64,000 bases of DNA from Iris pallida (Eukaryota; Streptophyta; Magnoliopsida; Asparagales; Iridaceae), in the NCBI GenBank assembly GCA_029216955.1, contig JANAVB010029819.1, positions 38,414,854-38,478,853 on the forward strand, written 5' to 3'. Position 1 is the stretch's first letter. Every line of letters begins with the position of its first letter. The notes under the pieces are model-generated. The model searched no databases, had not been told where the DNA came from, and saw only the letters and a program-made list of their open reading frames with translations. This document shows positions 46,297-56,391 of the stretch, in pieces. The translations under genes were made by a program, and so were the position numbers.

Positions 46297-47438
46297 TCAG
46301 ACATAATACTTCTTTAGGAACTTGCCGTTGATGGACAACATAAGCAAGTCTCCATTTTGCTTTGCGAGGCGGTAGGCGCCGTTGGAGAATACGGCTTCAA
46401 TGATGAACGGGCCTTCCCATTTCGGTTGGAATTTACCGGCAGTTTTATGCGTCATAACCATCGGCCTCCGAACCGCCAGAACGAGATTGCCTACTTGGAA
46501 TGTTCTGACCTTGACCTTCTTGTTGAAAGCTCCAGAGATTCTGGCCTGATATAGTTCGATTCGCTGTTGAGCTAACAGGCATTTTTTGTCTAGGGCCTCC
46601 AATTCCTGTAGTCGGCGATGGTGGTTTTCGTCTGTCGTCAACTGATGTGTGAGGGCGACACGGAGTGAGGGGATCTGAGTCTCTAATGGAAGAACTGCCT
46701 CGCTCCCGTATACCAGGGAGAAGGGTGTATTCCCGGTGGCCGTTCGAACTGTGGTACGATATGCCCATAAGCATTTGCCGAGCTTCTCGTTCCAGTCGTG
46801 CTTGTTAGAAGACACGAATTTCTTGAGTAGCTTGATTATGGTTTTGTTGAATGATTATGCTAACCCGTTGGCTGCTGGGTTGTAGGGTGTCGAAGCAATG
46901 TTCTGAATTCGGTGCTTGTCGCAGAACCGATAGAATGTGTGGCTTGCGAACTGTGGCCCATTGTCGTGAATGATCCTTCGGGGCTATCCAAAGCGGTAGA
47001 TGACATGATGCTTAAGGAAGTTGATCACGTTTGAAGTTTCCACCTCTGCCAATGGGATGGCTTCCGACCATTTGGAGAAGTAATCGGTGATTGCGAGTAT
47101 GAATCGGTGTCCTCTGGACGAAGGCGGGGTAATTGGGTCGACGATGTCCATACCCATGCTTCGAATGGCCAAGAGGCCACAGTCGGATGTAGGAATTCAG
47201 ATGGCTGGTGGATGAAGTCGGCGTAGATTTGGCAGGCTTTGCACTTTCGTGCATAATCTATTGCGTCTGCAACCATCGTGGGCCAGTAATAGCCCATTCG
47301 GCGAAGGCGGTCTTGCAGTTTCGGGCCAGGTTGATGGGCTTCGCAGACATCATCATGGGCTTCGCGCACGGCTTCTTTGGCTTCTGTATTTGATAGACAC
47401 CGAAGCAGCAACCCATCATAGGATCGGCGATACAGCAT
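46297..47438 (-). pseudogene. element B integrase (broken)
   Basis: Minus order: EAHDDVCEAHQPGPKLQDRL and CKACQIY (zinc finger), WPFEAW, then after a one-base shift MGMDIVDPITPPSSRG (first Asp), a TAG at 46984, IIHDNGPQFASH (second Asp), ANGLA then TAA at 46855 exactly where the catalytic Glu codon GAA is in element A, then SFNKT and an open C-terminal frame of 172 codons to LKKYYV. Two single-base changes therefore knock out the enzyme. Confidence 0.85.
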
Positions 47439-47451
47439 TTTCGTCTCCGTA

Positions 47452-49968
47452 TCATAAAAAAAATCTGAGAGAACGTCTTCTGATAGAAGTAGCTTCCTTC
47501 GAATTCTCTGGCAGGATGTCGTATACTACGAAGTCGATGAACGGCTGTCTCCAGTCTGGTGCTTCGTCGACTGCAAGAGCGGAGTAGCTTTCCATGCATT
47601 GAACTTTATCCTTAGGACAGACCAGTTCACGGCCTATTATGTCGACCTGATGACGAACGTAATTTGGCACAGCTAGGGAAGCGGCCAAACCTGCTAGGGC
47701 ATCGGCCTCGATGTTTTGGAGCCTGGGAACATGTTTTATGAAGAATCCTCCCAAAGACGAGATGATGTCGATAGCTATTCGATGATACGGGATCATGTCT
47801 TCGTGGCGGACCTCGTACGATCCCCGAATCTGATTGACGATTAACTGCGAGTCGCCGTATGCTTCAAGATACTCTACCCCTAGCTCTTTTACAAGTCGGA
47901 GGCCAATGACCAAGGCATTGTACTCGACCACATTATTTGAACAGGGCTCTGTGAGTGAGTAGGCCCGATTGATCACTAAGCCGGAGGGAGAAATTAGTAC
48001 CACTCCAACTCCAGAGACGATGTTGCCTTTGGGTCCAGTTCTCGAAGCGCCATCGAAGAACATTTGCCAGATGGCATCATGGGAGACTGCATTTGAACTG
48101 GTGACCTCGTCCGGTATCTCTTCATATACCCTAGTCGTCTCCGAACCTGGATGGGCTGCTAGAAAGTCTGCTAGAGCCTGGCCTTTAACAGCCTTTTGTG
48201 GGACGAAGATCATGTGGTATGGTACCAGTAATATCACCCAGGTAGCAAGGCGGGAGCTGAGTGCCCCCGATTTGGTCATGAGGACCCTGAGGGGGTTGAT
48301 CCGCGATATCACGTGGATGGTTTGTCCCGTGACGTAGTGTCGCGTCTTCTGGATGGCGAACACGAGAGCAAGGCATTCCTTCTCTACGGCCGTGTACCGG
48401 TATTCTGGCCCAATCATCTTTCGACTGAGGTAGTATATAGCTTTTTCGTGGCCCGCATCATTGTTCTGTGCCAATAGGGCACCAAGAGAATGTTCCATAG
48501 CTCGCACATAGAGCAGGAATGGCTTCCCAGTAACAGGAGCTACCAGGACTGGAGGATTCGACAAATATTCTTTGATGCTGTCGAAAGCGCGCTGGCATTC
48601 CTCATCCCATATGAAAGAGACTCCCTTCTTCATGAGATGGGTGAATGGTTGACATCGTCCGGATAGATTAGAGATGAATCTCCTGATGTAAGCTAGCCTG
48701 CCTTGGAGGCCTCGGAGTTCACGGAGATTTCTCGGGGGACCCATCTCCATGATTGCCTTTATTTTCTCGGGGTCGATGTGAATGCCCTGAGAAGTGATGA
48801 TGAAGCCCAGGAATTTCCCGCTGGAGACACCCAAGAATGATTTCGTAGGGTTCATCTTTAAATTGTGGGCTCACATTAGGTCGAACAATGTCCTGAGATC
48901 TTGCAGATGATCTTCCTTTGAACGTCTTTTGACGGCAATGTCGTCGACGTAGCATTCCACTGTCTTGCGCAAGTGGTCTCTAAAGATGACGCTCATAGCT
49001 CTCTGGTAAGTGGCGCCAGCATTCCTTAAACCAAAAGGCATAACGGTGTAGCAATATGTACCAATTGGTGTTCGGAATGATGTGTGCTTCTCGTTGTCAG
49101 AAAACATCTTGATCTGGTTGTATCCTAAAAAGCCATCCATGAAGGACATACGTTCGAAACCGTAGGTGTTATCGATCATAATATCCGTGATAGGGAGAGG
49201 GAATTCATCTTTAGGGCATGCCTCATTCAGATTCCAGAAGTCAATGTATATTCGGATCTTCCTGTTCTTTTTGAGAACTGGTACGATGTTGGCTACCCAA
49301 TCTGGATGCTGCTCTTCGCGAATGAAACCGCTGGCTATCAGTTTGTTGACTTCGGCTTCAATAGCATTCATGACATCGGGGTGAAACCGTCGTTGCTGTT
49401 GCTTGACAGGTTTTACATCCGGACGAATATTGAGTTTGTAGAGTACGATCTCGGGGTCCAATCCTGGCATATCTTCATAGCTCCAGGCGAACACATCGAT
49501 ATACTCTTTGACGAGTTGGAGCAGCGACTCTCGCTCTTTATCTGTCAGGCTCTGACTGATGAAGATTGGTTTCGGGGAGGCTTCATCACCAAGATTAACT
49601 TGTATGACCTCATCTTCAGTGGGAGGTTCTCTTTGCTCGAAACGCTTCTCCCATTGTTCATCTAGCTGTTGTGCCCATGGTTCTAGCTCAAGCAGTTCGG
49701 GGATGTCTTCGTCTTCTTCATAAGCGTCGGCGAATGCCATGTTGACTGACAAGACTTGTCTTAGTACATCTCCGATGCTGGTATCAGAGTCAGAAGTTGG
49801 TGATCCGGTCGAATGTGAATGCCAGTCACATTCTTTATCTGAACTTTCAGGGGTCGTCGTGGGTGTCACATACCCTAATCCACATCGAGTCTTACTATAG
49901 TAGTCCCGTAGTTTGCCAGCCGGGACCGGGGGCTTCAAAGGTAATCGTCGTCCAGTACCGTAGTTCAA
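47452..49968 (-). CDS. element B RT, RNase H and archaeal-like RNase H
   Basis: One frame with a single TGA (48871) where element A has Arg. RT: ASGFIREEQHPDWVANIVPV, DEFPLPITDIMID, FRTPIGTYCYTVMPFGLRNA, ECYVDDIAVKRR (catalytic YVDD). First RNase H decayed (LLYVRAMEHSLGALLAQ, no Asp at the usual place). Second RNase H complete: WQMFFDGASRTGP, NNVVEYNALVIGL, EAYGDSQLIVNQI and IEADALAGLA supply D-E-D-D. A one-base gain in an A-run (47455-47463) ends the frame before integrase. Dual RNase H is diagnostic of the plant Tat lineage. Confidence 0.88.
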
Positions 49969-49995
49969 ACTCGATATCGTTTCCAGATCGTATCC

Positions 49996-50847
49996 CTATT
50001 TCTGCATAAGATATTTAGATTGGGGGCTATAAAGATACAGAGGTAGTCTCCCGGCATCCGATCCAAGGTCGACTTCTTCTATGGTGAAGGGATGCGGATC
50101 ATCCTTCCGGCCGAAGATGATTGGATGGTCCCCTCCTTCGATTATTCGGTAAGCGTCTTCTGCTGGAGTAAGCTGGATAGTGGTGTGGACATTCGTCACC
50201 TGTGTGTGTAGGTGAGTGCCTATACCGTGTTCCATAGCGTACATTATACAAAGCTTATTAAGCTCGAGGTAGTTCAAAGATAGCCCTTTATTGATGAAGT
50301 AAGGTATCTTTTCTAAGGGGATTACATCATCTGCGGAGGGAACATCAATGTGGGCAGCTACATACTTGGCTAGCTCCGGTTCCTCTTCGGCTACCCCTTG
50401 TGTGAATGAAGACTAAGAGGACGACCTGGGGAGCCTGATCATCAGCGGTTCAGTTGATGGAGCTGAGCGTGGGGTTGTTGGCATACTAGCAACCCCCAGT
50501 TTGGTACTCGATGTGGGGCGAGGAGTGGCTGGTTCGCTCGCAGTGTCAGACCTCGAATCAGGATGACGACCCTTCTTGGGAAGGCGTATCATCAGCGACT
50601 TGTCGGAGGGATTGAGCTTCTCCGTTTGGGGCTGACCGACTCTCGGCAGTCTGATTGTTAATGGCCCCGTTGTGGATCTTGGCACTTGGCCAGACCTTGG
50701 TAGCCGGATTATCATCTGCTCTTTTTGTGCCGAGAGGCTGATCGCGTCCTTATGCAGAGTGGCGGTAAGGGGTGCTGACTTGCCCGGTTTGCGAGCTTGG
50801 AGGTGGATCGTCAGAGGCTCTTATGATCCTGTGGCTGTCTCGGTACT
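49996..50847 (-). CDS. element B protease-RT linker with IRLPR repeats
   Basis: Five related peptides in one frame: SLTIHLQARK, MIIRLPRSG, PLTIRLPRVG, SLMIRLPKKG and PLMIRLPRSS, separated by 15-40 residues of Pro/Ser/Thr-rich sequence. Stops near 50413 and 49996 interrupt the frame. No known domain; element A has the same kind of peptides at the same place. Confidence 0.6.
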
Positions 50848-50850
50848 AGC

Positions 50851-51375
50851 TTATACATCTCCTTCACCAAGGAGCTTCTTCGACCTTTCGTACAGGCAGG
50901 AGTCTGAGTAGTAAGATTCGACCCCTTTGAAGGGATCGATATCAGCAAATTCCGTCCTCACGAAGCCATATTTGTCGACATATTTGAAGCACTTGTGCAG
51001 CGTGAAAGGCACGATCATATAATCGTGCATCCATGGGTGTCCCAAGAGGATATTGTAAGAAGTGTCTGCATCTATGATGTAGCAGGTGACTTCGGATTGA
51101 AGGTCGCCATTTTGACACTTCAGACGAATCTTCCCAATAGGGTAGCTCCTGCCCGAATTGAAACCGCTGATGGCGGTGCTTGTAGGTGTCAGGCGATGCA
51201 TTGGGATACGGAGATGATGTAGCAGACCCTTCGGGATGATGCTTATGGAAGAGCCAGGATCAATGTGCATCCGATCCACCTTTATGTCGTCGATGTATCC
51301 AGTATAGTATAGTGGGCGATCGTGCAGATTAGTTTTGATGAGCATATCTTGCGGAGTGAAGACGATGTTTGGCAT
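50851..51375 (-). CDS. element B aspartic protease
   Basis: HDRPLYYTGYIDDIKVDRMH runs into IDPGSSISIIPKGLL, the active-site loop with D-P-G, and DTSYNILLGHPWMHDY. Close match to the element A protease. The upstream stop at ~51460 and the downstream stop near 50850 are point changes in the same frame as the Gag core and RT, so PR was originally fused to both. Confidence 0.85.
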   Translation of the reverse strand: MPNIVFTPQDMLIKTNLHDRPLYYTGYIDDIKVDRMHIDPGSSISIIPKGLLHHLRIPMHRLTPTSTAISGFNSGRSYPIGKIRLKCQNGDLQSEVTCYIIDADTSYNILLGHPWMHDYMIVPFTLHKCFKYVDKYGFVRTEFADIDPFKGVESYYSDSCLYERSKKLLGEGDV

Positions 51376-51459
51376 CGCGCCAGTGCAGGCACTGTCCTGG
51401 AGATCTATAGGTGAGTCCTCCCTGGTGAGGTTGGATTGAGCCAGATAGGCATCGGCATT

Positions 51460-53400
51460 TTATTGTGCTTCGCTCAATGCAATACGAACGTCCTTGGAGA
51501 GCCTTAGAAGTTCGTACAGTGATAACTTGGCCGGTGTGTTAGCCAATTGTGCTAAGATGTCAAAGTTGTAGGGCCTTTCTAGCCCTTGGGCTGCCTCTTT
51601 TCGGAGGGATTTGTCGAAGCGAGTCTCCCTCGACCTAGGCTTGTCGGTTGTCGAAGGCTGAGCCGGTCCCGGAGCATCAGTTGTAGTGGGTTGATGATTT
51701 TTAGCTGGATTTTCAACCACAGGTTGGGATTGCGCTCCAGACCGCGTGACGACGGCTGTAGCTTCCTCGATGTTTGCCGAGATTGTGTGGCAAGTCCTGA
51801 CTTTTCCACTTTTCTTCTTGTAGGTGGAAGATGGTGTAGGCCGAGTCACTTCTGACACCAAGTTTGGATGGATCCACATGACCTCCCATCGTGATGTGGT
51901 GAGGGGTACTAGACCAGCAGCCTGGTCTCGGGGAGGTGGAAGATTGGTAATCTCTATTGTCACCAGAGGGATGGGGACCACCCCGTCTTGAGTTTCCGTC
52001 GGAGGGAAGCTGCCGAATTGTACGGACACCATATTGGCTGCCACGGTTACCTCTTCGAAATCGATGGCCAGAGCATTCGAATCGATGAGGTTTTGGATGT
52101 ACCGTTTCAGCTAGTAGCAGTCGTGTGTAGCATGGTGGACGTAGCAATGATAATGGAAGTACTTTGTGTTCTCTATCTCTGTCGACCGCGGTTCCCGCCT
52201 TGGTGGAGGAAGCTGAATTATGTCCCCTTGTATGAGCATGTCCAAGATGGGCCTGACGTGACCGTCTTCGAAGGAGTAAGTAATTTGAGGCCATTGTTTG
52301 TCTGCCGGCTTTGGCTCAGATTTTTGTGCTGTATCGGCTACCATAGCCTGCTTTCCTTTGCTATCCTGATTGTTGGAGGGGCTACCCCCATTATCGTTGT
52401 TGGGACGCTTGCCCTTGTTTTCTTCTTCCGAGATGTGCAATCCCAGTTGGCGAGCCTTCTTCAGTCGTTCTTCGGCGCTTGTGGCACTGATGATGAACGT
52501 CTTCCAATCCTTGAATTGACTTTCGCCCATCCAGAGACTGATTGTTGGGAGGAGTCTCTTTTGGCAAATCTCGATCAAAGAGGAATCTAGATTTCCAGAG
52601 GGCAGCTTCATGGCAGTTTGGCGGAATCGCTCGATGTAGTTCCTTGTCAGCTCTTTCTTCCCTTGGACGACGTCCATGAGGGTGGACATGGTGATGTCCT
52701 GCCCTACTTCGTAGAATCTCTCTAAGAACATGTGCTTGAAGCCGGCGAAGGAGTGGATACAGTTGTCCGGCAGGTTGCGATACCAGTCGAAGGCGACTCC
52801 TTCCAATGCCCCGATGAATAATCGTGTGAGAATGGCATCGTCATGGGGCAGATGGTCAGTGGTGACTTCGAAGTAGGTGATGTACCGACTTGCCGAGGTC
52901 TTGCCATCATAAGGATTGATATTGAACGGCTTATATCTTGGTGGGAATGGAACATCCCTCCATGCAGCAGGGTACGGTTGCCGTATTCTGAGATCTTGAG
53001 AGTTTTCTCGAGCGTGGAACATGGCTCGGAGCTCCTGGACCTCTCTTCTTGCTTCGCGTGCTTCATCCACGGCGGTAGGGAACGTTGTTTCAGGCAGATT
53101 GTTGCCCGGGTTTGGTGCCGCCGAATTCGAGTCTGTATTGACTGCGGGACCCACACTTGTTTGGCCAGGCGTACCTCCTTACAGAGTTGGAAGGGCCGCT
53201 TTAATCTCGTCTACAGACTTGACCAAAGCAAGCAATATGGCTTCGAGACTGTCGATGCGCTGGCGATCACTGGAACCACCTTGGTTGCTGTCTGCCATGA
53301 ATACCGTCTTCACATGAGGAGAGATAGACGGAGCGGTGGAGGAAGCGCCCTCCGAATCGTACCCCTGTAGTAAGAAGTCATCGGGGTATGTGGGTATGTT
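51460..53400 (-). CDS. element B Gag core and tail
   Basis: GVAFDWYRNLPDNCIHSFAG, MFLERFYEVGQDITMSTLMD and NYIERFRQTAMKLPSG form the gypsy Gag capsid core. The knuckle reads FHYHCYVHHATHDC, with Phe where element A has the first Cys, so zinc binding may be impaired. A TAG follows at ~52110. The tail continues FGSFPPTETQDGVVPIP to the protease. It starts upstream with MADSNQGGSSDRQRIDSLEA and a short coiled coil. Same frame as PR and RT. Confidence 0.82.
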
Positions 53401-53410
53401 CCCTTCTGAT

Positions 53411-55054
53411 TCAGACTCGGTTAAGGAACAGTACCCCCGGCCTCTGAGTTTGCCTCGTCTTGGGAGTTGTGGATGTCGTCGGGGACGTTGAGGTTTGCTG
53501 TATCCGATGGGAGAGTCGTCTTCCCTGGCTCGTCTTCTTGGAACATCGGATTGCTGTGGAGGCTCGGAGGGGTGCTACCCCATCCTCAGCAACCTCCTGC
53601 GTTATAGACGACGAGTCTCCCACTGTAGCAGATTTCGTCTTAGAGCGAGTACCTTTGAAAACTCCGGTGGTGGGCACCCGCTTAGACGACAGTCTTTTAG
53701 TCGCAGTGGTTGAGATCTTCGGGCTGGAAACATTTGTCTTCTTCCCCCTTCCATTAGCGGGGACTTTCCGAGCAGAGTTGCAGGAGACGACGGGTAGTGT
53801 CTCGTCTTCTGATGATGGCTGTTGCAGTCTTTGAAAGACAGACTGTCGGTCTTCTTGCATCGTCATGCTATTGCAGCAGCAGTTGACGATGACTTGGGTG
53901 CAGTGACGTCCGTGGGAGGACTCTTTGCACCCCGATGCATCTTTTCTTTCCTTGCGTTTGTGGAGGATGGCCTCACGCAAGTCACTTGCTTTGCTGGCTC
54001 GGGAATTCCAAGCACGCGAGTATGTAGGCCTCCCGCCTGCTTGCCTTCGTTCGTTATTGGGAGATGTTCGATGGCTATCCCGCCCATTGGCCGCAGGGGG
54101 CATGATACGAGTAGCCTTATACAACTCTCCATTAGAGGCCCGCGTGACAATCAGCGGGACGCTCCGATAGTCAGAGGTTGGGGCAGCTGACTGGGCTTGG
54201 TGAGCCCGCGCTGCTCTAGACTTCTTCCTTTTAGCATTTACGGGTGCGTAATAGGAAGAGTCCAAGTTGGATACCACAGAGTCTGGCTTATCATCCAGAG
54301 AACCATCAGGGTCAGGACCGTATGAGAGACGGTCGAAGACCGATCGAGAGAAGCGTGGAACCGACGCTATACGGCTAGGATTGGAAGCCGTGCAGGATGT
54401 CTGCATGCGGCTGTCTTTAGCTGACGGATGAGTTGTTCTTATGTGACTAGGAGTCACAACCGTGCAGGCTGGCCGCATGCGGTTTGCAATTGTGGCTGCA
54501 TGGGTTTTCTGCAAGCGATTGACTTCAGTAGCCGCATAAGTTTCATCCATGCGGTTGGCAACTGTAGCCGCATAAGCTCTGGGGCTGACAGATGTGGCCG
54601 CGTAAATTTTCTTCCTGCGGCTGGCGGATGTAACCGCATAGGCTTTCTCCATGCGGCTGGAACCCTTATACGGCTCGGATCGTATAGAGTTCCTCTTTGT
54701 CCCTGCAAGTCCAGCATCATAATATTTTCTTCTGCCGGACTTGGGGACAGCAGAGTCGTCTATGATCTGAAGTGGGGCCACAGGAGACTCTTTTCTGCCA
54801 TTTTGAGCGACAGAGGGTACCTCTGCAAGAGCTTCAGTAGGAACGAATGATCGGGGTCTCCACTCCTTGCGGGCCTTCTTTGTGCGGGCTCGCTTCTGGA
54901 CCGGGCCAGCGCTCTTGTCGGAGAGCATTTCTTCGAACGCCTGTTGGTCGAACCGGGCGACCATCTTCTGTTGCGTGGAGCCAAGCTTGGCTGCATCCGA
55001 TTGCATCACCAACTCCTCAGCCGTGGAGAAGTTTGTCCCCAGCAGAGTCGCCAT
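53411..55054 (-). CDS. element B Gag, N-terminal extension
   Basis: 548 codons from MATLLGTNFSTAEELVMQSD (ATG 55054, inside the primer site; another ATG at 55066 lies in the LTR end). It contains FDQQAFEEML, a basic stretch (KRARTKKARKEWRPR), an imperfect repeat region (residues ~150-210) built on the LTR motif, a VNCCC segment and a Ser/Thr/Lys-rich end. A frameshift near the C-terminus separates it from the Gag core. Homologous to the element A N-terminal Gag; no recognised fold. Being nearly 550 codons open in a decayed element, it is the best preserved part of B gag. Confidence 0.7.
   Translation of the reverse strand: MATLLGTNFSTAEELVMQSDAAKLGSTQQKMVARFDQQAFEEMLSDKSAGPVQKRARTKKARKEWRPRSFVPTEALAEVPSVAQNGRKESPVAPLQIIDDSAVPKSGRRKYYDAGLAGTKRNSIRSEPYKGSSRMEKAYAVTSASRRKKIYAATSVSPRAYAATVANRMDETYAATEVNRLQKTHAATIANRMRPACTVVTPSHIRTTHPSAKDSRMQTSCTASNPSRIASVPRFSRSVFDRLSYGPDPDGSLDDKPDSVVSNLDSSYYAPVNAKRKKSRAARAHQAQSAAPTSDYRSVPLIVTRASNGELYKATRIMPPAANGRDSHRTSPNNERRQAGGRPTYSRAWNSRASKASDLREAILHKRKERKDASGCKESSHGRHCTQVIVNCCCNSMTMQEDRQSVFQRLQQPSSEDETLPVVSCNSARKVPANGRGKKTNVSSPKISTTATKRLSSKRVPTTGVFKGTRSKTKSATVGDSSSITQEVAEDGVAPLRASTAIRCSKKTSQGRRLSHRIQQTSTSPTTSTTPKTRQTQRPGVLFLNRV
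54430..54680 (-). repeat. motif repeats inside element B Gag coding sequence
   Basis: TATGCGGC or its reverse GCCGCATA/ACCGCATG appears about every 20-25 bp, giving protein repeats of the form YAAT-x-x-x-NRM. It is the same DNA motif as in the LTR U3. Confidence 0.75.
55035..55053 (-). promoter_or_regulatory. element B primer binding site
   Basis: TGGCGACTCTGCTGGGGAC on the minus strand, 7 bases after the LTR, overlapping the Gag ATG by all but one base. Probably complementary to tRNA-Arg(ACG) with one mismatch (family knowledge from memory). Confidence 0.78.
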
Positions 55055-55060
55055 CGTGTT

Positions 55061-56391
55061 TGCCATGAAATATAAAAGAGTAGAACAGTTTTATGGGAGG
55101 ACTGGACTTTTACTTCACGTTACAAACTCGCTTGTACAAAGAAAGCCTAGGGACGAAAACCTAGGTACAACAATCTAAGTACAATTGTTTATTTTTGATT
55201 CTGGGGGGTGACGATAGAGGCTCGGGAAAACGATGGCAGCTCTGCCTTACTCCTTGGACGATCGGACGTAGCCTTGGCTCCTGTGACGAGATGGTTGGCG
55301 TTGATGAAGAAATGCTCTTCTTGCTCTCCTCGTATTGCTCTTCTGGCTTCTCTCTCTCTGGATTGATCTCTGTGGATTTTTCTCTGATTATTAGGGGAGT
55401 GTCTCTCTGTATATGCGTATCTCTCTCCGTCAGTATATTTTTGCAAGAAAATGACACCCTGCTATTTATAATAGTGGGAGCATCATTAGGGTTTACAATG
55501 ATTGCCCATTCTCAAAGTGGCGGCGGCCTGGTAAATGATCAATCTGGATCATTAATCTTGAGCGTGAAGGATCTGGGCCATTAATGAGGATTATGCCAAA
55601 TCATGTCAGTCATTAATGTTGATTGCAATAAATCCCCATCATGATGATTTGCTGATATCCGCAAATCTGAATGAATCAATTTAATTCATTCTCTTGCCAC
55701 GTGTCCCAAATCATTGGGATCTGACCCAAAATTTGATTATCTTTAGGACACGTGTTCTATCATCATTGTTGAGCCGCATGAGGAGCGTTCATATTTGGGC
55801 CGCATAAACGTCGTCATGACCGAGCCGCATGAAAGGTTTCATGACCGAGCCGCATGAATAGTCTTTATACTCGAACCGCATGAAGGTCATCATGACCGAG
55901 CCGCATGAATATGTTCATGACCGAGCTGCATGGGGGTCTTCATGGCCGAGCTGTATGAGAGTCTTCATGGCCGAGCCGCATGGGTTTCTTTCACGACCGA
56001 GCCGCATAGGGGACCTTCATGCTCGAACCGCATAGGTTTCTCTGCACAGGCCGCATGAACTCGTCTAGACTGGCCGCATAAACTAGCCTCGAAGTTGTGA
56101 AAATTTTCTTCAGTTCCCTAGGAAGATGTTGCTCCTGTGTCAGTCATCATGACTACTTTTCGTCAGGGCTGTCAGCTGTCAGCTGTCTGCCGTTAGAGCA
56201 TTAATTGTCAGCCGTCAGGGCATTAATTGCGTTTGAATGACGCTGGTTACAGCCATTCTAACAAGGACACATGGCTTCCCTCTACTGGCCGCATGGAGTC
56301 TACTTTGTATTTGAGCCGCATGGGGCTCTTGAGCCGCATGTGGCCCCTTGGCCGCATGGATTATATTTCTCTTCTTTTTCATGCTTCTACA
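55061..56391 (-). repeat. element B 5' LTR
   Basis: Same length as 38166-39496 with ~40 substitutions, mostly C/T and G/A. TATA at 55462-55470; 25-bp motif array at 55771-56090. Confidence 0.92.

Larger units (their letters stand above)
38166..56391 (-). mobile_element. element B: Tat-lineage Ty3/gypsy LTR retrotransposon
   Basis: 18.2 kb with two LTRs of exactly 1,331 bp. Minus-strand order: 5' LTR 55061-56391, primer site, Gag, protease, linker, RT, RNase H, archaeal-like RNase H, integrase, two tandem arrays, a plus-strand spliced gene (39955-44765), polypurine tract and 3' LTR 38166-39496. It sits in element D Gag. By eye the LTRs differ at ~40 sites (~97% identity), nearly all transitions and no indels. 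Flanking 5-mers (ctatt, aggat) do not match. It is a second family related to element A. Confidence 0.93.

Noticed and set aside
52722..54190. Several plus-strand frames over 100 codons in element B gag
   Set aside because: They are shadows of the Gag frames on the minus strand and show no recognisable family.
15886..56391. Endogenous pararetrovirus or envelope-bearing retrovirus
   Set aside because: Domain order is gag-pol with integrase and LTRs; no movement protein, coat domain or envelope-like frame was found.
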